From the NCBI GenBank assembly GCA_024693845.1, contig JAILKJ010000082.1:1-64000 (forward strand): a DNA stretch of 64,000 nt, read 5' to 3'. The number at the start of each line of letters is the position of its first letter. Position 1 is the stretch's first letter. Shown here in pieces: positions 26,949 to 34,457 of the stretch. The DNA comes from Lachnospiraceae bacterium (lineage in GTDB: Bacteria > Bacillota > Clostridia > Lachnospirales > Lachnospiraceae). Below the pieces are notes generated by a model, which made no database searches, was not told the DNA's origin, and saw nothing but the letters and a program-made list of their open reading frames with translations. The translations under genes were made by a program, and so were the position numbers.

Positions 26949-29900
26949 ATGAGAGGAATGAAACGACGTATTTTAGGCAGTTGCAGGGCGGGACTTCAAA
27001 AAGGGACCGCTATGGTGACTGCTTTTTTGATGGCAACGGAACTTTGTCTGTTGCCCATACCGGCCGCTGAGGTTACGGAATTTGCAGAAAATCCTGCAGA
27101 ATCCGAGGAGTATCTGGAAGGAGCTTTTACAGAAAGCTGTGAGGAGCCTTCGGAACAGGCTTCCGATATGGAACAGGTTTCCGACGATGAGCAGACGGTT
27201 TCCGGAAACGATGGTTTATCAGAAGATGCGGAGCAGGAGATCGAAGAGACCGGCGATGAGCAGGATGCAACGCTTTCTTATAATGGAAAGCTTCGTTATC
27301 TGTATGTGGACGATATTTCCAAGGAAGCGGGGAAGAGCGTTTCCGTTATGGTCTCTCTGGAAGAAAGCGAGACTATAGAGGATGCGGCTCTTGAGCTTGT
27401 AAGCAGCAAAGGCCATGTGACTGCCAAGGTTAAGGCATCCCGGATCAGCGGGTCCGATCTGGTATTTGAGACGCCGGCGGATCTTGCAAAGGGCATCTAC
27501 GGTTTCGGTAAGCTGAGCCTTACTTTAAGCGGCGAGGAAAGACCTTACGTTCTTGATCTTAAGAGCATTGACGGCATTAAGGATGCATCCTTTGGTATCG
27601 ACGAGGTGCCTGTCTATGATCAGAACACCATCTCGGCCCTTACGGATGAGGATGGAGAGCTTTTGCCTGCTCTCACAGGAGATGAAGCAGCCCTTCAGAG
27701 CGGCATCATCTCCATGGATGTTCAATCCTCCGCAACGGATGCGGCAAGTGAGAAGATCGGTCAGGCGATCTTAAGTCAGGCAGGAAGCAATGCGCCTTTG
27801 GACGCGGAAGAGCTGGCAGCCCAGACAGCCAAGGGCAAGGTGGTCGTGGTACTGGATCCGGGACATGACGATACCCATGCAGGTGCCAGATCCCACGGCC
27901 TTCTTGAAGAAAAGCTGACCATGACCGTTGCCAACTATTGTAAGTCTTATCTGGAGTCTAACTACTCCAATGTACAGGTTTATCTGACCAGGACCTCGGG
28001 CAGCTGCCCCTATCCCGGTACCACCTCCACCCAGGATAATGCCAATCGTGTGGATGCGGCTGCCCGTGTAAAAGCCAATGCCTACGTCAGCATCCATTTC
28101 AATACCACCGGGACGTCAACCACCTCCTCCAGAGGAGCCATGGTCTTCTATCCCAACAGCAATTACAATTCGTCGGTCAGCGCCGACGGTAAGAACCTGG
28201 CATCCGAGATCCAGTCAAGGCTGGTGGAGCTGGGTCTGAACAACAACGGTATCAAGATCCGCAATTCCGAAAGCGGCGATACCTATTCCGACGGTTCCCT
28301 TGCCGATTACTATGGTGTGATCCGCAGAAGTAAGCTTTACGGTTTCCCGGGCGTCATCGTGGAGCACGCTTTTCTTAATAATGATTCCGATGCAAGCTTT
28401 TGTTCCAAGGACGGCAATTTGAAGAAGCTGGCCGAGGCTGATGCCAAGGGTATTGCCAAAGCCATGGGTCTTAAGAATCAGAAGGTAGAGGATGAGAACG
28501 GAAAGGTTGTCAACAAGAGCGGTTATAAGCTTACCGCCAAGCTGAACAAAACCCAGACCAAGGCTTCCTTTGATCTGACCGGAACCGACTCAAAGGTAAA
28601 GAAGGTATACTTCAACGTCTACAGCGTGGAGGATAAGATGGATGATCTTGCCACCTACTACGGTGAGAAGGAATCCACGGATGAATGGACGGGAAGCTGC
28701 AACATTGATGAGCATGAGACAGCCGGCAAGTACATGGTCTTTGCCTATACCGTCAATTCCAAGGGTAAGGCTACGAAGGTTGCCACCTCCGAATTTACCG
28801 TAACGGGACCTACCTGCAAAAAGGCTGCCATCAAGTCCGTGAACATCTCCAAGGGCACCTTCCAGGTAAGGGCGTACAACGTTACCGCTCCTTCCGGACT
28901 GAAGCAGGTTCAGATCCAGGTGACCAACATGACCGGTAAGAAGAAGGCTGAGCTTCTGACTGCCAAGAAAAAGGGCAGCTATTACTATGTGACCGTTAAG
29001 ATGTCCAATCACGGTTATGCCACCGGCAAATACAAGATCCAGGTCATCGCCAAGGATAAGACCGGTATCGAAAAAAAAGTACTGACCAAGAAGATCGCCC
29101 CGAATATTCCTAAGCCCACCATCAGCGCAAGCCTGAAGAGCAAGCAGACCAAGATCTCCATCACGGCCAAGAACGCAGGCTTCGGTAATGAGGTGGAGAG
29201 CGTTAAATTCAAGGTGCGTTCCGTTACCGGAAAGAAGAACAAGAACTATGTGGCTAAAAAGACCGGATCGGGAAAATATACAGCCACTGTCAATGTCTCC
29301 GACTTTGGTTTCGCAGGCAAGTATCAGATAACCTGCTATCGCAAGATCAAGGGAAGCACCTATAAGAAGGTAGGTGCAGTCAAGACCGTGAAGGTTTCTG
29401 ATATCACCGGCGGCGTGGGCACCTCCATGATGAACGGCAAAAACGGAAACATCATCAAGTTCTCAAGCTTTAAGACCGGTGCCAAGATCAAGTCCGTTTC
29501 CGTTAAGGTATGGCCCAAGGTCAAAAAAGCCGCGTCCTATACTTATGAAGCCGAGCAGGATGATGAAGACGATGATATCTGGCAGATCAAGGTAAACTAT
29601 AAAAACCATAAGAAAAAGAGGGGAACCTATAAGTATGAGGTAACCGTCAAGCTGGCCAACGGCGTCAAGAAGCTGGCGCTGAAGGGAAGCTTTGAGCTGG
29701 GCAAGAATCCCGAGCTGTATCAGATCGAGGGGGCCAGCTCCGTGACCATCGATCAGATGATGGGCTACTATAATGCACATGCAAGCTATCCTTCTTATTA
29801 TTCCGACACGGATGCAAGCTCCCTCAGAAAATTCTGTAAGCTGTATCTGGATGAGTGCAAGAAAGAGGGGATCAAGGCAGAGGTGGCCTTCTGCCAGGCT

Positions 29901-30239
29901 ATGAAGGAGACCAACTTCCTGCGCTACGGCGGAGATGTGAAGATTGAGCAGCATAATTTCGCCGGGCTGGGAGCTACGGGCGGCGGTGCCCGGGGCAACA
30001 GCTTTTCCACGGTTCAGATGGGCATCCGTGCTCAGGTACAGCATCTGAAAGCTTATGCCAGTGATAAGAAGCTGGTAAATGACTGCGTAGATGAAAGGTT
30101 TGAGAATGTGACCAGAAACTGTGCTCCCTATGTGGAATGGCTGGGGATCCAGGAGAATCCTTCCCATAAGGGTTGGGCAACGGATCCGGGTTACGGTAAT
30201 TCCATCGTAAGCATGATCTCCGAGCTGAAGGGTTATTAA
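26949..30239 (+). CDS. Secreted N-acetylmuramoyl-L-alanine amidase with GBS Bsp-like repeats and glucosaminidase-like domain
   Basis: The 1,096-residue exported protein probably cleaves peptidoglycan with two catalytic domains. The start is ATG 26949, with AGAGGAG five bases upstream. A basic N-terminus and hydrophobic core (about residues 1-38) form a signal peptide, followed by an acidic stretch. Residues about 294-500 form an Amidase_3 domain. Its expected zinc ligands are His306 (DPGHD), Glu320/321, His383 (SIHFN) and the family's C-terminal Glu472 (VEHAF). Three to four lysine-rich beta repeats like GBS Bsp-like repeats follow (about 520-930). The C-terminus (about 940-1096) resembles a glucosaminidase: AEVAFCQAMKETNFLRYGGD, QHNFAGLGATGG. 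No LPXTG anchor or membrane tail is seen. Its location between glf and rfbC links it to wall polymer assembly. Confidence 0.9.
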   Translation: MRGMKRRILGSCRAGLQKGTAMVTAFLMATELCLLPIPAAEVTEFAENPAESEEYLEGAFTESCEEPSEQASDMEQVSDDEQTVSGNDGLSEDAEQEIEETGDEQDATLSYNGKLRYLYVDDISKEAGKSVSVMVSLEESETIEDAALELVSSKGHVTAKVKASRISGSDLVFETPADLAKGIYGFGKLSLTLSGEERPYVLDLKSIDGIKDASFGIDEVPVYDQNTISALTDEDGELLPALTGDEAALQSGIISMDVQSSATDAASEKIGQAILSQAGSNAPLDAEELAAQTAKGKVVVVLDPGHDDTHAGARSHGLLEEKLTMTVANYCKSYLESNYSNVQVYLTRTSGSCPYPGTTSTQDNANRVDAAARVKANAYVSIHFNTTGTSTTSSRGAMVFYPNSNYNSSVSADGKNLASEIQSRLVELGLNNNGIKIRNSESGDTYSDGSLADYYGVIRRSKLYGFPGVIVEHAFLNNDSDASFCSKDGNLKKLAEADAKGIAKAMGLKNQKVEDENGKVVNKSGYKLTAKLNKTQTKASFDLTGTDSKVKKVYFNVYSVEDKMDDLATYYGEKESTDEWTGSCNIDEHETAGKYMVFAYTVNSKGKATKVATSEFTVTGPTCKKAAIKSVNISKGTFQVRAYNVTAPSGLKQVQIQVTNMTGKKKAELLTAKKKGSYYYVTVKMSNHGYATGKYKIQVIAKDKTGIEKKVLTKKIAPNIPKPTISASLKSKQTKISITAKNAGFGNEVESVKFKVRSVTGKKNKNYVAKKTGSGKYTATVNVSDFGFAGKYQITCYRKIKGSTYKKVGAVKTVKVSDITGGVGTSMMNGKNGNIIKFSSFKTGAKIKSVSVKVWPKVKKAASYTYEAEQDDEDDDIWQIKVNYKNHKKKRGTYKYEVTVKLANGVKKLALKGSFELGKNPELYQIEGASSVTIDQMMGYYNAHASYPSYYSDTDASSLRKFCKLYLDECKKEGIKAEVAFCQAMKETNFLRYGGDVKIEQHNFAGLGATGGGARGNSFSTVQMGIRAQVQHLKAYASDKKLVNDCVDERFENVTRNCAPYVEWLGIQENPSHKGWATDPGYGNSIVSMISELKGY

Positions 30240-30251
30240 GTAGTCAGGTTC

Positions 30252-30280
30252 TTGTATCCTGAGGGAAAATAGGGTACAAT
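30252..30280 (+). promoter_or_regulatory. Promoter for rfbC
   Basis: TTGTAT (30252-30257), 17 bases, TACAAT (30275-30280). A five-base inverted repeat (TCAGG 30244-30248 / CCTGA 30258-30262) brackets the -35 box. The start used is ATG 30319, with AAGGA 7 bases upstream. Confidence 0.72.
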
Positions 30281-30318
30281 AACCATTGGCCGAAGGGGCC
30301 GGAAAGAAGGAAGAACCC

Positions 30319-30882
30319 ATGGGTAAGATTACGGTTGAAACTTGTCATATCGAAGGACTGAAGGTGATCACTCCCACTGTATTCGGTGATGAGAGAGGAT
30401 ACTTTATGGAGACCTATAATGCCAATGACTTTAAGGAAGCCGGCATTGACCAGGTCTTTGTGCAGGATAATCAGTCGGCCTCCAAAAAGGGCGTCCTGCG
30501 AGGTCTGCATTTTCAGAAACAGTTCCCCCAGGATAAGCTGGTACGTGTGATCAGCGGTGAGGTTTTTGATGTTGCCGTGGATCTTCGGGAGGGTTCAAAG
30601 ACCTTCGGACAGTGGTTCGGTGTGAGACTTTCCGCAGAGAATAAAAAGCAGTTTTTCATTCCGAAGAATTTTGCACACGGCTTCATCGTGCTGTCGGATT
30701 ATGCGGAGTTTACCTATAAGTGTACGGATTTTTATCATCCCAATGATGAGGGCGGATTGCTTTGGTGCGACGAAGCCATTGGTGTGGACTGGCCCATGCC
30801 CGAGGGGATGACCAGAGAGGATCTGATCCTGTCCGAAAAGGATACCAAATGGGGCGGACTGAATGAATACAGCAGAGCTTAA
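30319..30882 (+). CDS. rfbC: dTDP-4-dehydrorhamnose 3,5-epimerase
   Basis: RfbC inverts C-3 and C-5 of dTDP-4-keto-6-deoxyglucose on the way to dTDP-rhamnose. The 187-residue cupin-fold protein has TPTVFGDERGYFMETYN, FVQDNQSASKKGVLRGLHFQ, KLVRVISGEVFDVAVDLR (with the substrate-binding region), FFIPKNFAHGFIVLSD and YKCTDFYHP, all conserved in the family. The catalytic His/Asp pair lies in LRGLHFQ and the VAVDLR region. Its 3' end overlaps the next gene by 20 bases, implying co-translation of a nucleotide-sugar enzyme with a polymerase-like transferase. Confidence 0.96.
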   Translation: MGKITVETCHIEGLKVITPTVFGDERGYFMETYNANDFKEAGIDQVFVQDNQSASKKGVLRGLHFQKQFPQDKLVRVISGEVFDVAVDLREGSKTFGQWFGVRLSAENKKQFFIPKNFAHGFIVLSDYAEFTYKCTDFYHPNDEGGLLWCDEAIGVDWPMPEGMTREDLILSEKDTKWGGLNEYSRA

Positions 30883-32506
30883 AGAGCTTAGATGGGAGCG
30901 CATCTATCTGTGCATGACCCTTTTCGTTGAGTGGGAAGAGGGCAGTTGCAACGCGGAAGATGCGCTCCGCTTTTATATAACGGACCCGTCAGGGAAGGCC
31001 TGCGGAACGCTGAAGTCGCGCTATGACGGCAGCGGACTGTGGAACCTGCGCTTTAACCTGACCAATCGGGGGGACGGCGTGATGGCTGAGCCGGGGGATT
31101 ATGCCCTGGCTGTCTGCAATGATAAGGATGAGCTGTTGTGCTATGCTTCCTGCCGCGCTTCGGCTTCAAAGGTTAGCGCCTGCAAACGTTTTTCCTATCA
31201 ATCGGATAAATACTATGAGGTGAGTGTAACCGACGGGCAGCTGTTTTTACATATCATGCGCCACGACGGAAAGGCGCTGAAGAATGCCGCATTAAACGCC
31301 AAATACGGCCTGCTCCGGCTTCGATATGATCTCGCCCACATGGCGGGAAGTAAGGAGCAAAAACCAGTGGTCCTGTTTTTATCCCAGCTTTCCGATCAGA
31401 TCGGATCCAACCTGCGGGCTGTAAAGGATAGGATGATCGAACGGGGGCTTGAAAAGGATTACCGGATCGTGGAATATGCGGCAGACTGCAGAAAGGAAGG
31501 CGGCAAGGCCCAGGTTCCTGAAGCAGTAAGACTTCTGGCAAAAAGTGATATCGTTCTGATGGATGACCACGTGCCCTTTCTGGACCGGATCGATCCCAAG
31601 GATACGACTCTGATCCAGCTCTGGCATGCGGGTGTGGGCTTTAAGGCAACGGGCTACAGCCGCTGGGGACATAAGGGAAGCGTGGGCCCGGTTTCGGCCC
31701 ATCGGAAATATACCTGGGGCGTTACCGCCTCGAAGCAGACGGTACCCATCTTTTCCGAGCTTTGGGGGATCGCGGACGAAAAGGTGATCGACTGCGGGAT
31801 CCCGCGGATGGACGCCATGTTGGATCCTGCGCGGGCAGCAAAGACCCGGGAAGGGCTTTTTGAAAAATATCCGGCCTGCCGCGGAAAAAAGGTGATATTG
31901 TTTGCACCCACTTACCGGGGCAGAGACAGAAGGGACGCGACCTATCCCTTTGAAAAACTGGGTTTTGAAGAGTGGAGCAAAAGGGCTGAGGCGGAAGGCT
32001 ATGTGGTGCTGATCCGCATGCATCCCTGGATCCGACAGAAGGATTTTGTGCCGGTATCCTGCCGGGAGAGGATCATAGTGACGGACAGCAGCGATGCCAC
32101 GGCGGATCTTTTTCAGATCGCCGATCTTCTGATCACGGACTATTCCTCGGTGGTGTTTGAATTTGCACCGCTCCTTCGGCCCATGCTCTTTTATGTATTT
32201 GATAAAGAGGAGTATGCTTCCTCCCGGGGCTTCCATCATGATTTTGCAAAAAATGCACCGGGCAGGGAAGTGACGGATTTTGAGGGACTTTTGGATGCCA
32301 TATCCGCCGATAAGGGAGACATTTCTGCGGTGGACGCCTATACAAAACGCTTTTTTGACAGGGAAAGACTGGACGGACACTCCTGTGACCGTGTCATAGA
32401 CTGGCTGATCGCAGGACAGCTCCCCGGGGAGTATCAGGAGGCACTTGCGTCTTATGAGAAGAGGGTGGAAAGGATGAAAGATCTGTGGTTTTCGCCTCTG
32501 CCTTGA
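30863..32506 (+). CDS. CDP-glycerol glycerophosphotransferase family (teichoic-acid-type) protein
   Basis: The 547-residue protein resembles TagB/TagF-type transferases that add polyol phosphate units from CDP-glycerol or CDP-ribitol to a lipid-linked wall polymer. The N-terminal 150 residues are a beta-rich region without a recognised catalytic motif. The catalytic domain (about 165-520) has LIQLWHAGVGFKATGYS, VIDCGIPRMD, ILFAPTYRGR, IRMHPWI and LLITDYSSVVFEFA, in which the HxG, PTxR, H-P and DYSS motifs are typical. The start overlaps rfbC. No gene for making CDP-glycerol (tagD) is in the window, but a TarI-like cytidylyltransferase is at 16666. Sequence does not say whether it primes or polymerises. 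Confidence 0.87.
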   Translation: MNTAELKELRWERIYLCMTLFVEWEEGSCNAEDALRFYITDPSGKACGTLKSRYDGSGLWNLRFNLTNRGDGVMAEPGDYALAVCNDKDELLCYASCRASASKVSACKRFSYQSDKYYEVSVTDGQLFLHIMRHDGKALKNAALNAKYGLLRLRYDLAHMAGSKEQKPVVLFLSQLSDQIGSNLRAVKDRMIERGLEKDYRIVEYAADCRKEGGKAQVPEAVRLLAKSDIVLMDDHVPFLDRIDPKDTTLIQLWHAGVGFKATGYSRWGHKGSVGPVSAHRKYTWGVTASKQTVPIFSELWGIADEKVIDCGIPRMDAMLDPARAAKTREGLFEKYPACRGKKVILFAPTYRGRDRRDATYPFEKLGFEEWSKRAEAEGYVVLIRMHPWIRQKDFVPVSCRERIIVTDSSDATADLFQIADLLITDYSSVVFEFAPLLRPMLFYVFDKEEYASSRGFHHDFAKNAPGREVTDFEGLLDAISADKGDISAVDAYTKRFFDRERLDGHSCDRVIDWLIAGQLPGEYQEALASYEKRVERMKDLWFSPLP

Positions 32507-32531
32507 ATTTATGCGCCATAAATGGTACAAT
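32503..32531 (+). promoter_or_regulatory. Promoter for the first ABC exporter
   Basis: TTGAAT (32503-32508), 17 bases, TACAAT (32526-32531). The -35 box includes the stop codon of the preceding gene. The start ATG 32565 has AAGGAAAG upstream. Confidence 0.7.
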
Positions 32532-32564
32532 GCCAAAGGCTAACGTACCATAAGGAAAGAAAAC

Positions 32565-33347
32565 ATGAAGAAATATATCGCTAATCTCAAAAAATACAAG
32601 AGTTATATGATCTATTCGGCCAAGTCCTCCCTGAAGGCGGATGTGGCCATGTCCCGCCTGAACTGGATGTGGTGGATCTTGAATCCCCTGCTGTTCATGC
32701 TGGTGTACACCTTTGTATCCCTGATCGTTTTCGGCAAGGGCGAGAAGTATTTCCCCGTCTTTGTCTTTCTGGCGCTGAACCTGTGGAACTTTTTCTCCGC
32801 CTGCGTTACAAGGAGTACAAGGCTGATCAAGAAAAACCGCTCCACCATCTCCAAGGTGTATCTGCCCAAGTATATGCTGGTGCTGACCACCATGATGGAG
32901 GAAGGCTTTAAGATGTGTATCGCCTTTTCCCTGTTGATCTTCATGATCCCCATCTTCCACGTGCCCATTACCTGGCGCGTGGTGTTTGCGATCCCGATCT
33001 TTATCGTGGTGCTGGTGCTGACTTATGCCGTCAGCGCCCTGTCCCTGAATATCGGTGTGTTTTTTGACGATCTTGCGAATATCATCACGGTGCTGCTGCG
33101 CCTGGTGTTCTATATGTCGGGAATCTTCTACGATATCAACAAGCGTGTTCCCGCGCCTTACAATAAGCTGCTGCTGAACTGCAATCCCATGGGCTTTCTG
33201 ATCCATTCGATGCGAAAATGTGTCCTCTACGAAACCGTGCCCAATCTGAAACTGATGGCCTTCTGGTTCGTTGTGGCCCTGGTCCTGGCGGTGATCGGCA
33301 CCAAACTGATCATTAAGCACGAGAACAGTTATGTGAAAATGATATAA
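32565..33347 (+). CDS. ABC-2 type polysaccharide/teichoic acid exporter permease (first system)
   Basis: The 260-residue integral membrane protein has six hydrophobic spans and the ABC-2 permease pattern seen in TagG/Wzm. The N-terminal amphipathic part leads to SRLNWMWWILNPLLFMLVYTFV, then NLWNFFSACVTRSTRLIKKNRSTISKVYLPKYML (the cytoplasmic coupling segment), and a C-terminal NCNPMGFLIHSMRK. With the ATPase at 33552 it would move a lipid-linked polymer across the membrane. A 204-base structured gap separates it from its ATPase, unusual for such a pair. A second, different exporter lies at 49222-51362. Confidence 0.92.
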   Translation: MKKYIANLKKYKSYMIYSAKSSLKADVAMSRLNWMWWILNPLLFMLVYTFVSLIVFGKGEKYFPVFVFLALNLWNFFSACVTRSTRLIKKNRSTISKVYLPKYMLVLTTMMEEGFKMCIAFSLLIFMIPIFHVPITWRVVFAIPIFIVVLVLTYAVSALSLNIGVFFDDLANIITVLLRLVFYMSGIFYDINKRVPAPYNKLLLNCNPMGFLIHSMRKCVLYETVPNLKLMAFWFVVALVLAVIGTKLIIKHENSYVKMI

Positions 33348-33540
33348 CAGGTTACGATTCGCTGTTGCCCGTAACCGGAATACAGTCTGCGTGCCGGCAC
33401 GCTGAGACTGTGTTGCGGTTAGGGGCAGACTGCGAAGCAGGAACCGCACGAACATGAATAATCGTAGCGCGTAGCGTGGAGAAGCCCGCAGGGCGGATTA
33501 TGAATGGAAGTGCGGTTACAGCGAATAAGGAAAAGAAAGA
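33348..33540 (+). ncRNA. Highly structured intergenic element between exporter permease and ATPase
   Basis: The gap contains nested perfect inverted repeats. GGTTACG 33350-33356 pairs with CGTAACC 33370-33376. ACAGTCT 33382-33388 pairs with AGACTGT 33405-33411, around an inner GCGTG/CACGC stem. TGCGGTT 33414-33420 pairs with AACCGCA 33442-33448, enclosing CTGC-GAA-GCAG. ATAATC 33458-33463 pairs with GATTAT 33496-33501, enclosing GCCC-GCA-GGGC. The ends can also close on each other: ATTCGCTG 33357-33364 with CAGCGAAT 33519-33526 and TAACCG 33372-33377 with CGGTTA 33513-33518, competing with the first hairpin. It may be a regulatory RNA, a processed leader for the ATPase gene, or a mobile palindromic repeat. 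I recognise no named family. Confidence 0.5.
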
Positions 33541-33551
33541 AAGGAATCAAC

Positions 33552-34424
33552 ATGGAAGATCGTGAAATCGTCATCCGTGCGGAAGATGTACATATAAGAT
33601 ACAAGGTGATCCGGTCCGAGGGCGTGAAGAAAAGCCTTTTTTCCCTGAAGAAGACCAGGCTCGATGAGATCGAGGCGGTGAAGGGCGTCAGCTTTGAGAT
33701 CCCCAAGGGACAGATCGTGGGACTTGTAGGTAAGAACGGAAGCGGTAAGTCTACCCTGCTGCGTTCCCTGGCGGGCATTTTTTCCGCAGACGACGGAACC
33801 ATCGACATCGGTGACCATACCATCTCCCTTTTGTCCATCGGTGTAGGCTTTAACAAGGAACTTTCGGGCAAGGAGAACATCTATCTTTCCGGCCTTCTCC
33901 TGGGATTTGAGAGAAAACAGATCGAGGAAAAGTATCAGGAGATCGTGGAGTTTTCCGAGCTGGGCAAGTTCATCAACATGCCGGTGAGGACCTATTCCAG
34001 CGGTATGTATTCCAAGCTGGCCTTTTCCATTACGGCAGTCATGGAGACCGATATCATCCTTATCGACGAGGTGCTCAGCGTAGGTGATATGAAGTTCAAG
34101 AAAAAGAGCTTCCGCAAGATGAAGGAGCTGATCTCCGCGCGTGAGAGAACGGTCATCATCGTATCCCACAGCAACGAGACCATCCGTGCCCTCTGCGATC
34201 GTGTTATCTGGCTGGATGACGGCGTGATCATGCAGGACGGACCCATGGAAGAGGTACTGGAAGCCTATAGCGAATACATGAGCGAGAACAGCGACGGAGA
34301 GGTTAAGAAGTCCAAGAGGGCGCTGGATGAGGAAAAGGTAATGGCCCTGGTAGCGGCCGAAGACGAGGAGAAGAAAAAGGCAAAGGAAGAATTCGTGCCG
34401 GATGAGGCGGGAATGGCTGACTGA
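33552..34424 (+). CDS. ABC transporter ATPase, TagH/Wzt-type without C-terminal domain (first system)
   Basis: The 290-residue ATPase would power the permease at 32565. Start ATG 33552 follows an AAAGGA site, and an upstream in-frame ATG inside the structured gap lacks a ribosome site. Motifs are Walker A GLVGKNGSGKSTLL, the signature YSSGMYSKLAFSITA, Walker B DIILIDEVLSVGD and the switch VSHSN. It has the polysaccharide-exporter features DEIEAVKGVSFEI and GIFSADDGTIDI. Only a short charged tail (EEKKKAKEEF) follows the nucleotide-binding domain, so there is no Wzt carbohydrate-binding domain; this favours a teichoic-acid-like substrate. A histidine of the switch is present. Confidence 0.92.
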   Translation: MEDREIVIRAEDVHIRYKVIRSEGVKKSLFSLKKTRLDEIEAVKGVSFEIPKGQIVGLVGKNGSGKSTLLRSLAGIFSADDGTIDIGDHTISLLSIGVGFNKELSGKENIYLSGLLLGFERKQIEEKYQEIVEFSELGKFINMPVRTYSSGMYSKLAFSITAVMETDIILIDEVLSVGDMKFKKKSFRKMKELISARERTVIIVSHSNETIRALCDRVIWLDDGVIMQDGPMEEVLEAYSEYMSENSDGEVKKSKRALDEEKVMALVAAEDEEKKKAKEEFVPDEAGMAD

Positions 34425-34457
34425 CAGGCAATGAGCCACAGATGACGGGGAAACCAT

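Noticed and set aside
33504..33551. Longer N-terminus for the first ABC ATPase
   Set aside because: The extension lies in the structured gap, has no ribosome site and adds 16 basic residues not typical of the family; ATG 33552 follows AAAGGA.
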